DNA of 64,000 bases from Isoptericola sp. BMS4 (GCF_011634835.1 NZ_SIRP01000001.1:675140-739139), one strand, 5' to 3'. Positions 26,635-34,843 are shown, numbered from the stretch's first letter. Notes: generated from the sequence alone by a model not told the origin. Made by a program: numbers and translations.

Positions 26635-28518
26635 TCAGTTCGTGCGCCGGCTCGGAAGGTGCGGGCCGATGTACCCGACGTAGATCTTCCGGTCGGTCTC
26701 GTACGCGTCGTGGTAGTGCAACCTCGGTGAGGTCATGCCGGACTTGGCGATCCTGAGATGAGCGCCCATGAAGACCCTGCCGGCCGGTTCGACGGTGTCC
26801 GGTACGGGGAGAGTTCTCGGTTCCGCATACTTGGCGGTCGAGCGGACGCTGTCCGTCTCGTCGGCGGCGTGCCGGTTCGCGCTGAAGCCGTGCATGCCCT
26901 GCGGGGTGTTCCGCAGGTAGTGGTCGACCGACCCTTGGTTCCCGTCGAGACGCCACGCCACGTATGCGTCGAGCGCCCGGAGGGCGTCCCAGGTGGTGGC
27001 CGCCCAGCGGCCCAGCGGGTCCTTGGCATCGAGGCCCACGGTGACGTCGTCGTCGCCGGTCCACCTCACATGGTTCAGCGTCTCGATCGTCGCAAGGAGG
27101 GAGTCGAACGAATCCGGCACGGGTTCCGCCTGCTCGTCGGCATTCAGGGGCGCCCATGCAGCGTCTCCCTGGTCGTTCGCGAGCATGCGAACACGAAGGG
27201 CCTGGAGCTCGGCCTGCGCTTCGCGGAGATCGACTGCCGTCTGCGCGTGTTCCGCCTGTTCGTCTTCCAGACGTTGGCCGAGCTCGGTCGCATCGGTGCG
27301 AAGCTCCGTGACTCGGAGCTGCAACCCCTCCGTCTCGTGGCGCATCCGCTGCTTCAGCTCCTGGAGCGAGGCGGAGTCCTGCGCCTGCTGCCCGAGTTCG
27401 AGAACGAGGTCCACCGTGAGCGGCGCCGGGCCGTACACGGTGTCCGCGACGGTGCGAAGGGCGGCGAGCAGCTCGACGTCGGTAGTCGTGAGCGTTGGCG
27501 ACGCCGGTTGCGGTCCACCGTCGCCGCCGAGCTCGCCCGACGACGGAGCGCTGATGGTCGGTGGTGTCGCGGGCATGATCGACGTGACGGTGGACGGCGC
27601 CGCGTCGGTGGTCGCCGGGGAGCGTGCGCCACGGGCCCGCCGACTCGTCCGTGCCTGTTCGAGGAAGTCCTCGTCGGCCTGGCGCAGGAGGCGTTCCTCG
27701 ACGCGGAGCGCCTGAGCCGGTAGCGGCTGCACGAGCGTGGTGTCCCGCGCACGCTGCCCGAGCATCCGCACGACGCGGCGGCCGGACTCCCGCACGATCG
27801 ACTGCGTCGTCAGTACGCGGTGTCGTCTGGCGTCCACCTCGTCGCCGAGGTCGACGGCGCGGAGGAACGATCGCAGCGTGCCGGGAGCGACAGCGTGGGT
27901 TCGGCCGGTGAGGTCTGCGAAGCGTTCCGTCGCCTCCGCATCGAGGAGGTACGCCGATGCCAGCCCGGTCGTCTCGCGCAGCAGCCCGTTCGTGAGGTCC
28001 TGCCATGGTTGGAGCGGCAGCGCCTCGTGGGTACCGGCGACGAAGACGGGGCCGCGGCGCCGTTCGTCCCGGACGGCGTCCAGCAGCTCGGGCACCTCGT
28101 CGACCCCTATCATCCGCGCCGATGGGGACAACGACGCAGCGCCGTCGCGGGCGTCGAGCACCTCCAGCAGCGCCCGGGCCAGGCGCGGGACGGCGACGTG
28201 GCGGCCCTCGGGGTTGTCGACATCCAGCCATACCCACGGGTCACGCTTCGGTGAGCCCGGCTGGTGAGCGACGAGCTGCGTGAGCCAGGTGCCCGTCTCC
28301 TTCTTCTCGCGGAGCTGGAAGAGGACGGAACGAGAGCCGTCCTGGTCGTTCATATTGGTCAGGACGGACTCGACGCCGGGTCCGATCGTGGAGACCGTCC
28401 CCGGGCGGACCTCTCCGGCGTCGTACCTCTTGCGCTTCAGCCAGGCGAACAGCTGCGGGAGCGTGGTGTCCAGAACGTCCTGCCCGCCGACCGTGAAGTA
28501 GGTCCGATACCCCAACAT
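26635..28518 (-). CDS. uncharacterised 627-residue coiled-coil protein of the defence island
   Basis: The start is the ATG with GGAGGA three bases upstream. Residues 1-270 look like an alpha/beta domain (WVWLDVDNPEG, VFVAGTHEALPLQ). A Pro/Thr/Ser-rich linker lies near 290-330, a coiled coil near 385-446 (ELKQRMRHETEG, EDEQAEHAQ), and then a ~180-residue domain ending KIYVGYIGPHLPSRRTN. I see no Walker or nuclease motif. It has no operon partner: the small nuclease-like gene is convergent. The conserved-looking C-terminal block and island location suggest a sensor or effector, but I assign no function. Confidence 0.6.
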   Translation of the reverse strand: MLGYRTYFTVGGQDVLDTTLPQLFAWLKRKRYDAGEVRPGTVSTIGPGVESVLTNMNDQDGSRSVLFQLREKKETGTWLTQLVAHQPGSPKRDPWVWLDVDNPEGRHVAVPRLARALLEVLDARDGAASLSPSARMIGVDEVPELLDAVRDERRRGPVFVAGTHEALPLQPWQDLTNGLLRETTGLASAYLLDAEATERFADLTGRTHAVAPGTLRSFLRAVDLGDEVDARRHRVLTTQSIVRESGRRVVRMLGQRARDTTLVQPLPAQALRVEERLLRQADEDFLEQARTSRRARGARSPATTDAAPSTVTSIMPATPPTISAPSSGELGGDGGPQPASPTLTTTDVELLAALRTVADTVYGPAPLTVDLVLELGQQAQDSASLQELKQRMRHETEGLQLRVTELRTDATELGQRLEDEQAEHAQTAVDLREAQAELQALRVRMLANDQGDAAWAPLNADEQAEPVPDSFDSLLATIETLNHVRWTGDDDVTVGLDAKDPLGRWAATTWDALRALDAYVAWRLDGNQGSVDHYLRNTPQGMHGFSANRHAADETDSVRSTAKYAEPRTLPVPDTVEPAGRVFMGAHLRIAKSGMTSPRLHYHDAYETDRKIYVGYIGPHLPSRRTN

Positions 28519-28694
28519 GCGTCCTCCGCTCTCCGCCCATCCCTGGCAGTACTGCACCACGAGCCGGTGACACTCATCTCAGCAGAGCCCGGTGGGCCGC
28601 TCGGCTCGTCGGCCGGACCGGAATATGTGTTCCCGGTCAGATCTCCGTTCCGGGTGCTTGTCGCGATGCATCGGCCCGTCGACGGGTGAAACGA

Positions 28695-29063
28695 CTACCT
28701 GTCCGTGGGGGTGGAAGGCCGAATCGTGTCGAGCGTTTCGGTGACCTGACGTGCCACGTTCGGGATGTTCGTCGACAGGATCGCCCAGAGGAGTTCGGCA
28801 TCGACGATGTCGTACCCGTGCGCGATCACGTTTCGTGCATCCTTGAGACGCCGGAGCTCGAGGTCAGGATGCGCGTCGACGAACGCGGGGTCGTCGCGGT
28901 CGATGCGGCTGACGCACTCGCCCAGTCGGATGAGCAGGTTCTCGGCGGCGTATCGCAGCATCTCGTCGGCGTCGTAGGCGTCCTTGCCTCGCGCGACCAG
29001 GCGTTTCGCCGCCGCGGCGTGGTCGACGAGATCCTCGAGCCATCGCCGGGTGCGCTCGTTCAC
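28695..29063 (-). CDS. hepT: HepT-type HEPN toxin (DUF86)
   Basis: 122 residues, all helical. The HepT motif R77-x4-H82-x-Y84 (RNVIAHGY) is intact. HepT proteins are RNases or tRNA-cleaving toxins, silenced when MntA AMPylates the Tyr of this motif. The GTG start overlaps the mntA stop (GTGA), so antitoxin and toxin are coupled. The C-terminus is slightly extended (DTIRPSTPTDR). Assignment is strong from motif and partner. Confidence 0.9.
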   Translation of the reverse strand: MNERTRRWLEDLVDHAAAAKRLVARGKDAYDADEMLRYAAENLLIRLGECVSRIDRDDPAFVDAHPDLELRRLKDARNVIAHGYDIVDAELLWAILSTNIPNVARQVTETLDTIRPSTPTDR

Positions 29064-29497
29064 AGCGGCACTGCCTCGTCGAGGATGTCGCGGTGCTTGG
29101 GGCGCAGGCCGCCGTCCGTCACGACGTCGACGTGTACCCCAAGCAGGGCTGAGAGTTCCCGTGCCGTGGAGACGAAGCGCCATGCATCCTCGGGTCGCAC
29201 CTCGACGATGAGGTCGACGTCGCTCGACGGCGTGTCGTCGCCGCGCGCCACGGAGCCGAACAGCCGCGGATTCTTCCCGCCGTTGCGCCTGATGACCGCG
29301 CGCACCTCGTCATGATGCTGCCGGAGCCGGTCCGACGGGCGGACCATCGCCCGCCGGATGCGTTCGATCATCGCCGGCGACACCGGGCGCTTCCCGGACT
29401 CGTACGCCGAGAGGTTGGAGGCGGCGATCCCGGCAAGCTCCGCCAGGCGTGCCTGCGAGAGGCCCGCCCGTTCGCGCTCGGCTCGAAGATCAACCAC
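29060..29497 (-). CDS. mntA: MntA-type nucleotidyltransferase antitoxin fused to an Xre-type HTH
   Basis: 145 residues. Residues 2-52 form a Cro/C1-type helix-turn-helix (LSQARLAELAGIAASNLSAY). Residues 60-145 are a minimal nucleotidyltransferase with G81-S82, ten residues, then D93-x-D95, the complete active site. Such proteins AMPylate HepT to block it. The fused HTH lets the antitoxin repress its own promoter; a palindrome lies 11 bases upstream of the GTG. Ordinary MntA lacks the HTH, so this is a variant architecture. Confidence 0.88.
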   Translation of the reverse strand: MVDLRAERERAGLSQARLAELAGIAASNLSAYESGKRPVSPAMIERIRRAMVRPSDRLRQHHDEVRAVIRRNGGKNPRLFGSVARGDDTPSSDVDLIVEVRPEDAWRFVSTARELSALLGVHVDVVTDGGLRPKHRDILDEAVPL

Positions 29498-29507
29498 CGG
29501 ACCAGGT

Positions 29508-29518
29508 TATCAATGATA
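29508..29518. promoter_or_regulatory. palindrome upstream of mntA, candidate autoregulatory operator
   Basis: TATCAATGATA is a perfect 5-1-5 palindrome in an AT-rich patch just upstream of the GTG at 29497. Position and shape suit the Xre-type HTH of the MntA fusion. Confidence 0.45.
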
Positions 29519-29679
29519 TCCCCGGGGCGATCGACCGGGTATCAGCCCCGTGGCCGTCGCGAAGCATTCGTACCGCCATCGCATCCTGCTGGACGCAGCG
29601 CATACTCCACGGCTGGAAGCTCAGCAGGTCGGCGACGACATCACAAGCGGTCGGGCCGAGTTCGCTACGCTCCCGTGCC

Positions 29680-30237
29680 GTGAGCCACCCGATGAGAGAC
29701 CGCTGGAACCAGGAGCTTGCGCTCACGGATGAGGTGCGGATCGGTCCATCCCGGTGGCGGCTGGTCGGACTCCTGCTCACCAGCGTCGGCATCGTGGCGA
29801 TCGGCGTGTTCCTGTGGACCGAGACGGGCAGCCAGATCGTCCGAGGGCTGTGCGTCGGCTTCTTCGGGCTGGGCGGGGTCGCCGTCGCGGTGCGGCTCGC
29901 CCGGCCGGTGACGTTCCGCGTGGACCGTCAAGGAGTTCGCTCCGCACGCATCGACCTCGCGTGGGATGACATCGACAGGATCACCGAATGGAAGGTGGCG
30001 TCGAATCGGTCGGTCTTGCTGCTGCTGTCGGCCGAGGGCGCGGAACGGCTTGCGTCGACGAATGTGCGGCGCGCGATGGTGAAGGCTGACGCGAAGGTCG
30101 TGGGCCGCTGGAGCACCGGCATCGCCGGACCGTTCAGCCACCACGCCGAGCTCGTCGAGTGGCTCGAGGAGTGTCGTCTGGCGTATTCCTCACGACCGAC
30201 CGCGATTCCGGGTTCGGCGCACACGAAGCCGGTGTAG
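29680..30237 (+). CDS. hypothetical membrane protein with two TM helices and a PH-like tail
   Basis: 185 residues. Two hydrophobic helices near 25-45 and 52-72 (LVGLLLTSVGIVAIGVFLW; LCVGFFGLGGVAVAV) are followed by a ~100-residue soluble part. That part has an IDLAWDDIDRITEW strand reminiscent of bacterial PH-like domains. GTG 29680 is eight bases after a TACGCT -10 box. It has no operon partner and lies between two toxin-antitoxin loci. Function unknown. Confidence 0.6.
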   Translation: MSHPMRDRWNQELALTDEVRIGPSRWRLVGLLLTSVGIVAIGVFLWTETGSQIVRGLCVGFFGLGGVAVAVRLARPVTFRVDRQGVRSARIDLAWDDIDRITEWKVASNRSVLLLLSAEGAERLASTNVRRAMVKADAKVVGRWSTGIAGPFSHHAELVEWLEECRLAYSSRPTAIPGSAHTKPV

Positions 30238-30318
30238 GCCTCGCGCTGCCGGCGCGCTGCCAGCCGTACGAGTTCGTCGTCGAGCTACGGGTACGGGTCG
30301 GCAAGTTCTCTGCGTCAC

Positions 30319-30435
30319 GCGCAGCTCGTTCGCGAGGTCGACGAGCGGACCCGCGGCGACGTCGTAGCGGCCGCGGGTCTGACCGCGGGCTTCGAGCAGC
30401 CCTGCCCGGACCAGCGCGCCGAGGTTCCGGCTCAT
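30319..30435 (-). pseudogene. remnant resembling the winged-helix C-terminus of a Fic-type protein
   Basis: About 39 residues (from MSRNLGALVRAGLLEARG to LVDLANELR) look like a winged-helix recognition segment with wing, as found at the end of Fic-family proteins. The sequence before it is interrupted and what follows drifts out of homology. It lies between a membrane protein gene and the decayed hipA, in a 233-base gap with no other gene. Confidence 0.35.
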
Positions 30436-30447
30436 CCGTCGCAGGCA

Positions 30448-30466
30448 TGACGCAATGATTGAGTCA
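30448..30466. repeat. 19-bp near-perfect palindrome downstream of hipA
   Basis: TGACGCAATGATTGAGTCA pairs at eight of nine positions around a central G. It lies six bases past the hipA stop, next to the Fic-like remnant. It could be an operator orphaned by gene decay, or a recombination scar. Confidence 0.45.
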
Positions 30467-30471
30467 TAGCG

Positions 30472-31583
30472 TCACGAGGCCGCACCCACCCGGAGCTCGG
30501 GCAGGAGCCGCTCACGCAGCTCAGCAGTGTGGCCGTCGACGTCGTCGTCCACGTCGTCGAGTGCCTGGGCGAAGGCGTCGGGTGCCCGGCTCCTCATGTC
30601 ACGGACGCGGTCGGCCACTCGCGCCGGGTCGAGGTGGGCTGCGTCGGCGAATCGTGCCCAGGCGTCGCGGTCGATCCCGTCGACGAGGAACGTGCCGCCG
30701 ACGCTCATCGACAGCACTCGCGACGAGCCGGGCCGCACGCCGTAGGCGAATCCGGACGCGACGTCGAACAGCGGCGCCAGCTCCACGGAGTCGCCGTCGA
30801 GCAGGACGGCGTAGTTGCGTGCGTGCGCGTCGGGGGCGCCCACCACGGTGTTGAAGATCAGCCAGTCGACGAAGCGCTCGACGTTCCGCCGCCGAGTCGC
30901 GAAGCAGCCGGATCAGGTCGAGAGCCGTGGGGCCGCCCCCCTCCTCGTACTTCTCGTCGTTCCCCACGGCCTGGCAGAGGTCCTCCTGGTGCCGTCGCAC
31001 GACCGCGCCGTCGCCCGCGACGTCTCGGTCGAACCGGGTGACCACGATCGCGTCCTGGGACTTGAAGGCGGTGTACTCCGTGTGCGCGACCCGTACTCCG
31101 AGAGCGGCAGCGGCGCGCATCGTGACATGTTCCACCAGCGCCTGGGCCCGCATCTTCCGAACGCCGGGCTTGACGATGTGGGTGGTCGGTTCGGCGTCGT
31201 GCGCGATGAACCACCGGTCGTCGTGGCGGCGCAGGGCGAACTTCTGTCGCGTGCCGCCCAGGGACCAGTGCTCGCCCGGCATCGTCCAGGACGCGTCCTC
31301 GTCGGTGTCCATCTCGTCGAGTCGCGCCTCGATCTCACCGTCGCTGCACTCCTCCTCGAGGTGCCCGTCGCGATGGATGGTCGCCTCGACCTCGCCTTCG
31401 AGGCAGAACTGCACGGCCCCGCGGCAGTCCTTCCCGATGGCGGACAGGAAGTCCAGCAGGTCGCCGGCGTCGACGCCGTGGCGACGCGCGATCGCGCGCA
31501 GTGCGGCGTCGTTCTCGGGCACCAGGCCCTGCAGGAACGTGGCGACCCTCGAGAAGGACGGCGAGGTGGTTCGTGGTGCCCAC
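30472..31583 (-). pseudogene. hipA: hipA toxin kinase, disrupted by an internal deletion and a frameshift
   Basis: The gene starts at GTG 31583, just after hipB, with TNHLAVLLEG, then changes frame near 31555 into VATFLQGLVPENDAAL. The usual ~45 residues between these HipA blocks are missing, so a deletion is likely. The middle runs well (SAIGKDCRGAVQFC; VTRFDRD). Near 30890 the frame shifts again, at GGCGGCGG, into RNVERFVDWLIFNTVVG. The C-lobe keeps the kinase residues in DAHARN and LFDVASG. HipA phosphorylates glutamyl-tRNA synthetase or related targets; this copy cannot make a full protein unless the breaks are sequencing errors. Confidence 0.75.
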
Positions 31584-31584
31584 G

Positions 31585-31830
31585 TCACACGCCCTGGCTG
31601 TCGTCGCGGATGGCGAGGCTGGCGTCCAGCGCGTCGAGGACCCGCATCAGGCGCCCGACCTCCAGTCCCGGCGTCTGGCCGCGCTCCAGGCCGACCAGCC
31701 ACTGTCGCGAGACGCCGGCCGCGCGGGCCAGCTCGGCCTGCGTGAGTCGGTGGTCGAGTCGCAAGCGTCGTACCGCGGCGCCCAGACGGGGCAGGGACCG
31801 CGCGTTGAGGACGTGCGCGTCGGCGATCAT
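31585..31830 (-). CDS. hipB: HipB-type antitoxin, HTH
   Basis: 81 residues with a helix-turn-helix (LTQAELARAAGVSRQWLVGL, about residues 30-49) and the GLERGQTPGLEVGRLM tail typical of HipB. It is complete, although its hipA partner one base downstream is broken. HipB dimers bind palindromes at their own promoter, and three strong palindromes lie immediately upstream. It may now survive only as a DNA-binding protein or anti-toxin for another HipA. Confidence 0.82.
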   Translation of the reverse strand: MIADAHVLNARSLPRLGAAVRRLRLDHRLTQAELARAAGVSRQWLVGLERGQTPGLEVGRLMRVLDALDASLAIRDDSQGV

Positions 31831-31832
31831 GA

Positions 31833-31905
31833 TGTCAACGTACGACGACACCTCATCGATGTCAGTGTACGGCGACATGATTGTGGTGTCGTCGTACGGC
31901 GACAC
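31833..31905. promoter_or_regulatory. array of three palindromic operators over the hipB promoter, 27-bp period
   Basis: Three 18-bp sites start at 31833, 31860 and 31887, exactly 27 bp apart: TGTCAACGTACGACGACA, TGTCAGTGTACGGCGACA and TGTCGTCGTACGGCGACA. Each has inverted TGTC/GACA arms around GTAC. On the minus strand a -35-like ACGACA falls in the third site and a TACACT -10 in the second. The first site ends three bases before the hipB ATG, so bound HipB would cover the whole promoter. Confidence 0.7.
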
Positions 31906-31968
31906 TGGGCTGCCTGCCGGGCCGTGCCCCGTGTGATGTCGGAGCGACGTCACCCCGATACTGGCCTC

Positions 31969-32871
31969 ATGACGACGGCGACGAACCCGGTGGAGCGTGT
32001 GCGGCTCCGGCTGGGTGACGTGCTGTTCGCGAAGGTCGCAGGCCCGGACGCGGAGGCGGTGCGCGACCGCATCCACCTGACGCCGGGGCCGCGGTGGTTC
32101 GCACCGGACAGCCCGATCGGGCGTGTGCACGCGGACGCGTCGATGTTCGTGGGCGGGTTGCGGGCGCTGCTGCTGCAGTCGCTGCACCCGTTGGCGATGG
32201 CGGGGGTGGCGGGCCACTCGGGGTACCGGGGCGACCCGTGGGGGCGGCTGGAGCGCACGGCGACGTTCATCGCCACCACGACGTTCGCCACGACGGCCGA
32301 CGCGCAGGCTGCGGTGGACCGGGTCCGGGCGGTGCACGAGCGCGTGCGCGGCAAGGCGCCGGACGGGCGGCCGTACCGCGCGGGGGAACCGCACCTGCTC
32401 ACGTGGGTGCACGCGGCGGAGGCGGACTCGTTCCTCGCCGCCCACCAGCGGTTCGGCGAGCGCCCCCTGACGGACGCCGAGGCGGACGAGTACGTGGCGC
32501 AGGCCGCCACGGTCGCCCGCGCGCTGGGGGCCGTCGTCGTCCCGGAGACGGTGGCCGACCTGCGCGCGACGATCGAGGACTACCGCCCCGAGCTGGAGGC
32601 CACTCCGGCGGCGCTCGACGCGGCGTCGTTCCTGCTGCGCGAGCCCCCGCTGCCGACCGCCGCGCGCCCGCCGTACGCGCTGCTCGCCGCGGGCGCCGTC
32701 TCACTGCTCCCGTCCTGGGCGCGCGCGTCCCTGCACGTCGACACCCGGTTCCGCCGCACCTTCGGGAGGCCGGCCGGCGCCCTCGCCGTCCGGGCCGTGC
32801 GGTGGGGGATGGGCACCTCGGAGCGGACGCGCGCCTACCCGCGCGCCGGGGTGCCGGCGACGTCCGACTGA
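31969..32871 (+). CDS. MpaB/rubber-oxygenase-family (DUF2236) oxygenase
   Basis: 300 residues. It matches the DUF2236 family: an N-terminal amphipathic region, the ADASMFVGGLRALLLQSLHP helix with its His, GHSGYRGDPWGRLERTATF, and an HLLTWVHAAEADSFL helix with a second conserved His that probably ligates a b-type haem or metal. Known members are latex-clearing Lcp and fungal MpaB; the actinobacterial ones have mostly unknown substrates. The ATG lies six bases after a GATACT -10, so the message is probably leaderless. It is a single gene. Confidence 0.85.
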   Translation: MTTATNPVERVRLRLGDVLFAKVAGPDAEAVRDRIHLTPGPRWFAPDSPIGRVHADASMFVGGLRALLLQSLHPLAMAGVAGHSGYRGDPWGRLERTATFIATTTFATTADAQAAVDRVRAVHERVRGKAPDGRPYRAGEPHLLTWVHAAEADSFLAAHQRFGERPLTDAEADEYVAQAATVARALGAVVVPETVADLRATIEDYRPELEATPAALDAASFLLREPPLPTAARPPYALLAAGAVSLLPSWARASLHVDTRFRRTFGRPAGALAVRAVRWGMGTSERTRAYPRAGVPATSD

Positions 32872-32986
32872 CGTCCACGTGGCCGCCCGGCAGCCACGGT
32901 GACCGCCGGGGCTCGGGCCGATGAACGTTCCCCGAACGCTTCGGTCGCGCCCGGGAGAACCCGGACAAACCGGTCGGGCGGGTTCC

Positions 32987-32992
32987 TAGAGT
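32987..32992 (+). promoter_or_regulatory. -10 box of the Ugp-like operon
   Basis: TAGAGT ends seven bases before the GTG at 33000, the geometry of a leaderless transcript. There is no Shine-Dalgarno before this GTG, although there is one before the downstream binding-protein gene. Confidence 0.5.
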
Positions 32993-32999
32993 CGCGGCT

Positions 33000-33983
33000 G
33001 TGACCACCGTCGTGACGCCACGGGCGGCCGGGACCCCGGCCGCCCCGCCCGACCGCGGGGCCCCACCCGCCGCCCCGCCGCACCCGCACCGCAGCCGCCT
33101 CGGCGCCCGCCGTCGCCGCAGCGCGCTGCTGTGGGCGCTGCTGCTGGCGGGCCCCAACGTGCTCCTGCTGCTGGTGTTCGTGTACCGGCCGCTGCTGCAG
33201 AGCCTGTACCTGTCGACGCTGCAGTGGAACCTCGGCTCTCCGGTGGCGCGGTTCATCGGGTTCGGCAACTACGCGGAGTGGCTGACGGCGCCCACTACGG
33301 GACGCGTCGTCCTCACGACCCTCGTCTTCACGGTGGCGACGGTCGGCGGCGCGATGGTGCTGGGACTGGGCCTGGCGCTGCTGCTGAACCGGCGGCTGCG
33401 GGGCCGCGGCGCCGCCCGCACGGTCGCGTTCGCGCCGTACGTGCTCAGCGGCTTCGCGGTCGGCATCCTCTGGCTGTTCATGTTCGACCCGCGCTACGGG
33501 TTGATCCAGGAGCTCCTCGGCTGGGTAGGGCTCGGCTCGCCTGCCTGGTACACGGACAGCCCGTGGCCGCTGGTGATGATCGTCGTGGTCTACCTGTGGA
33601 AGAACCTCGGGTACGTCGCGCTCATCTACCTGGCGGGCCTGCAGGCGGTGCCGCAGGACCTCAAGGACGCGGCGGCGCTCGACGGCGCGTCCTCGGCGCG
33701 CACGCTGCGGGCGATCGTGCTGCCGCTGCTCACCCCGACGACGTTCTTCCTGCTGGTGACGATGATGCTCGCCTCGCTGCAGTCGTTCGACATCATCCAG
33801 GCGATGACGCAGGGCGGCCCCCTGGGCTCCACCACGACGCTCATGTACTCGATCTACGAGGAGAGCTTCGTGACCGGCCGCGCCGGCTACGCGTCCGCCG
33901 TCGCCACCGTCCTGTTCCTCGTGCTGCTCGCCGTCACCGCGGTGCAGATGCGGTACGTCCAGCGGAAGGTGCACTACTCATGA
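33000..33983 (+). CDS. ugpA: sugar/glycerol-3-phosphate ABC permease, UgpA-like
   Basis: 327 residues. A ~35-residue Pro/Ala/Arg-rich cytoplasmic tail precedes six membrane helices. The EAA loop is DAAALDGASSARTLRAI, about residues 221-237. It is first of a four-gene operon (permease, permease, binding protein, phosphodiesterase); the terminal phosphodiesterase is the reason to prefer a glycerol-3-phosphate or glycerophosphodiester importer over a plain sugar importer. There is no local ATPase gene. Permease identity is firm; the Ugp label is inferred from context. Confidence 0.8.
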   Translation: MTTVVTPRAAGTPAAPPDRGAPPAAPPHPHRSRLGARRRRSALLWALLLAGPNVLLLLVFVYRPLLQSLYLSTLQWNLGSPVARFIGFGNYAEWLTAPTTGRVVLTTLVFTVATVGGAMVLGLGLALLLNRRLRGRGAARTVAFAPYVLSGFAVGILWLFMFDPRYGLIQELLGWVGLGSPAWYTDSPWPLVMIVVVYLWKNLGYVALIYLAGLQAVPQDLKDAAALDGASSARTLRAIVLPLLTPTTFFLLVTMMLASLQSFDIIQAMTQGGPLGSTTTLMYSIYEESFVTGRAGYASAVATVLFLVLLAVTAVQMRYVQRKVHYS

Positions 33984-34843
33984 GCGCCGCCACCCTCGCC
34001 ATCCCGGGCAAGCCGCGTCGCCGACGGCGGTCGCCGCAGGTGGGCGGCCACCTCGCGATGGTCCTCGCGACGGTCGTGCTCGGCGCGCCGCTGCTGTGGA
34101 TGGCGCTCGCGAGCCTCAAGACGCCCGAGGAGCTGTACCAGGTGCCGCTCCAGTGGCTGCCGGGCGTGCCCAGCCTCGACAACTACGCGCAGGCGGCGGG
34201 CGCGATCCCGCTGGGCCGCCTGCTGCTCAACAGCATCGGCCTGACGGTCGTGGGCGCGGGCCTCAAGGTCGCCCTCGGCCTCGCCTGCGCGTACGCGCTG
34301 GTGTTCCTCGACTTCCCGTTTCGCAGGGTCGTGTTCGGGCTGGTCATCGCGACGCTGATGATCCCGCCGCAGATCACGATCATCCCCAACTACACGCTGG
34401 TCGCGGGCCTGGGGTGGCTCAACACCTACCAGGGCATCCTCGTGCCCGGGCTCGCCAGCGCGTTCGGCACCTTCCTGTTCCGCCAGCACTTCCTCACGCT
34501 GCCGACGTCGATCCTCGAGGCGGCGGAGCTCGACGGCGCCGGGCACTGGCGGCGGCTGTGGCGCTTCGTCGTGCCGATGAGCACGCCCACGCTCGCCGCC
34601 GTCGCGCTCGTGTCCGTGGTGACGGAGTGGAACGACTACCTATGGCCGTTCCTCGTCGTCGACGACCCGTCCACCATGACGCTGCCGGTGGGCCTCACGC
34701 TGCTGCAGAACACCGACGGCATGTCGGACTGGGGCGTGCTGCTCGCCGCGACCGTCGTCGTGACCCTCCCCATCCTGCTCGTCTTCCTCATCCTGCAGCG
34801 CCGGCTCGTCGCCGGCCTCACCGCGGGCGCCGTCACCGGCTGA
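33980..34843 (+). CDS. ugpE: sugar/glycerol-3-phosphate ABC permease, UgpE-like
   Basis: 287 residues. A short Arg-rich N-terminus (PRRRRRSPQ) is followed by six membrane segments and the EAA loop EAAELDGAGHWRRLWRF. The ATG overlaps the previous stop by four bases. It forms the second half of the channel with the upstream gene. A 64-base gap with its own ribosome site separates it from the binding protein, which is normally made in excess. Confidence 0.82.
   Translation: MSAATLAIPGKPRRRRRSPQVGGHLAMVLATVVLGAPLLWMALASLKTPEELYQVPLQWLPGVPSLDNYAQAAGAIPLGRLLLNSIGLTVVGAGLKVALGLACAYALVFLDFPFRRVVFGLVIATLMIPPQITIIPNYTLVAGLGWLNTYQGILVPGLASAFGTFLFRQHFLTLPTSILEAAELDGAGHWRRLWRFVVPMSTPTLAAVALVSVVTEWNDYLWPFLVVDDPSTMTLPVGLTLLQNTDGMSDWGVLLAATVVVTLPILLVFLILQRRLVAGLTAGAVTG

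Noticed and set aside
28617-28637. LexA-like palindrome GGAATATGTGTTCC about 100 bases upstream of the 627-residue gene
   Set aside because: It departs from the actinobacterial SOS box at several positions and no promoter lines up with it.
30472-31583. Programmed frameshifting in hipA
   Set aside because: There are two breaks, one with about 45 missing codons, and no slippery heptamer with a downstream structure; decay is simpler.
10735-31830. Assignment of the island to BREX, DISARM, Dnd or a type I restriction system
   Set aside because: None of their signature genes is present: no PglZ, BrxL, DrmAB, DndABCDE or HsdRMS.
10735-31830. Prophage or integrative element
   Set aside because: No integrase, structural phage gene, tRNA target or att repeat was seen at the edges, although lower GC and flanking gene wrecks fit horizontal gain.
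31833-31905. Evenly spaced repeats resembling a CRISPR array
   Set aside because: Only three 18-bp palindromes with 9-bp gaps; too short for spacers, and they fit the hipB promoter.
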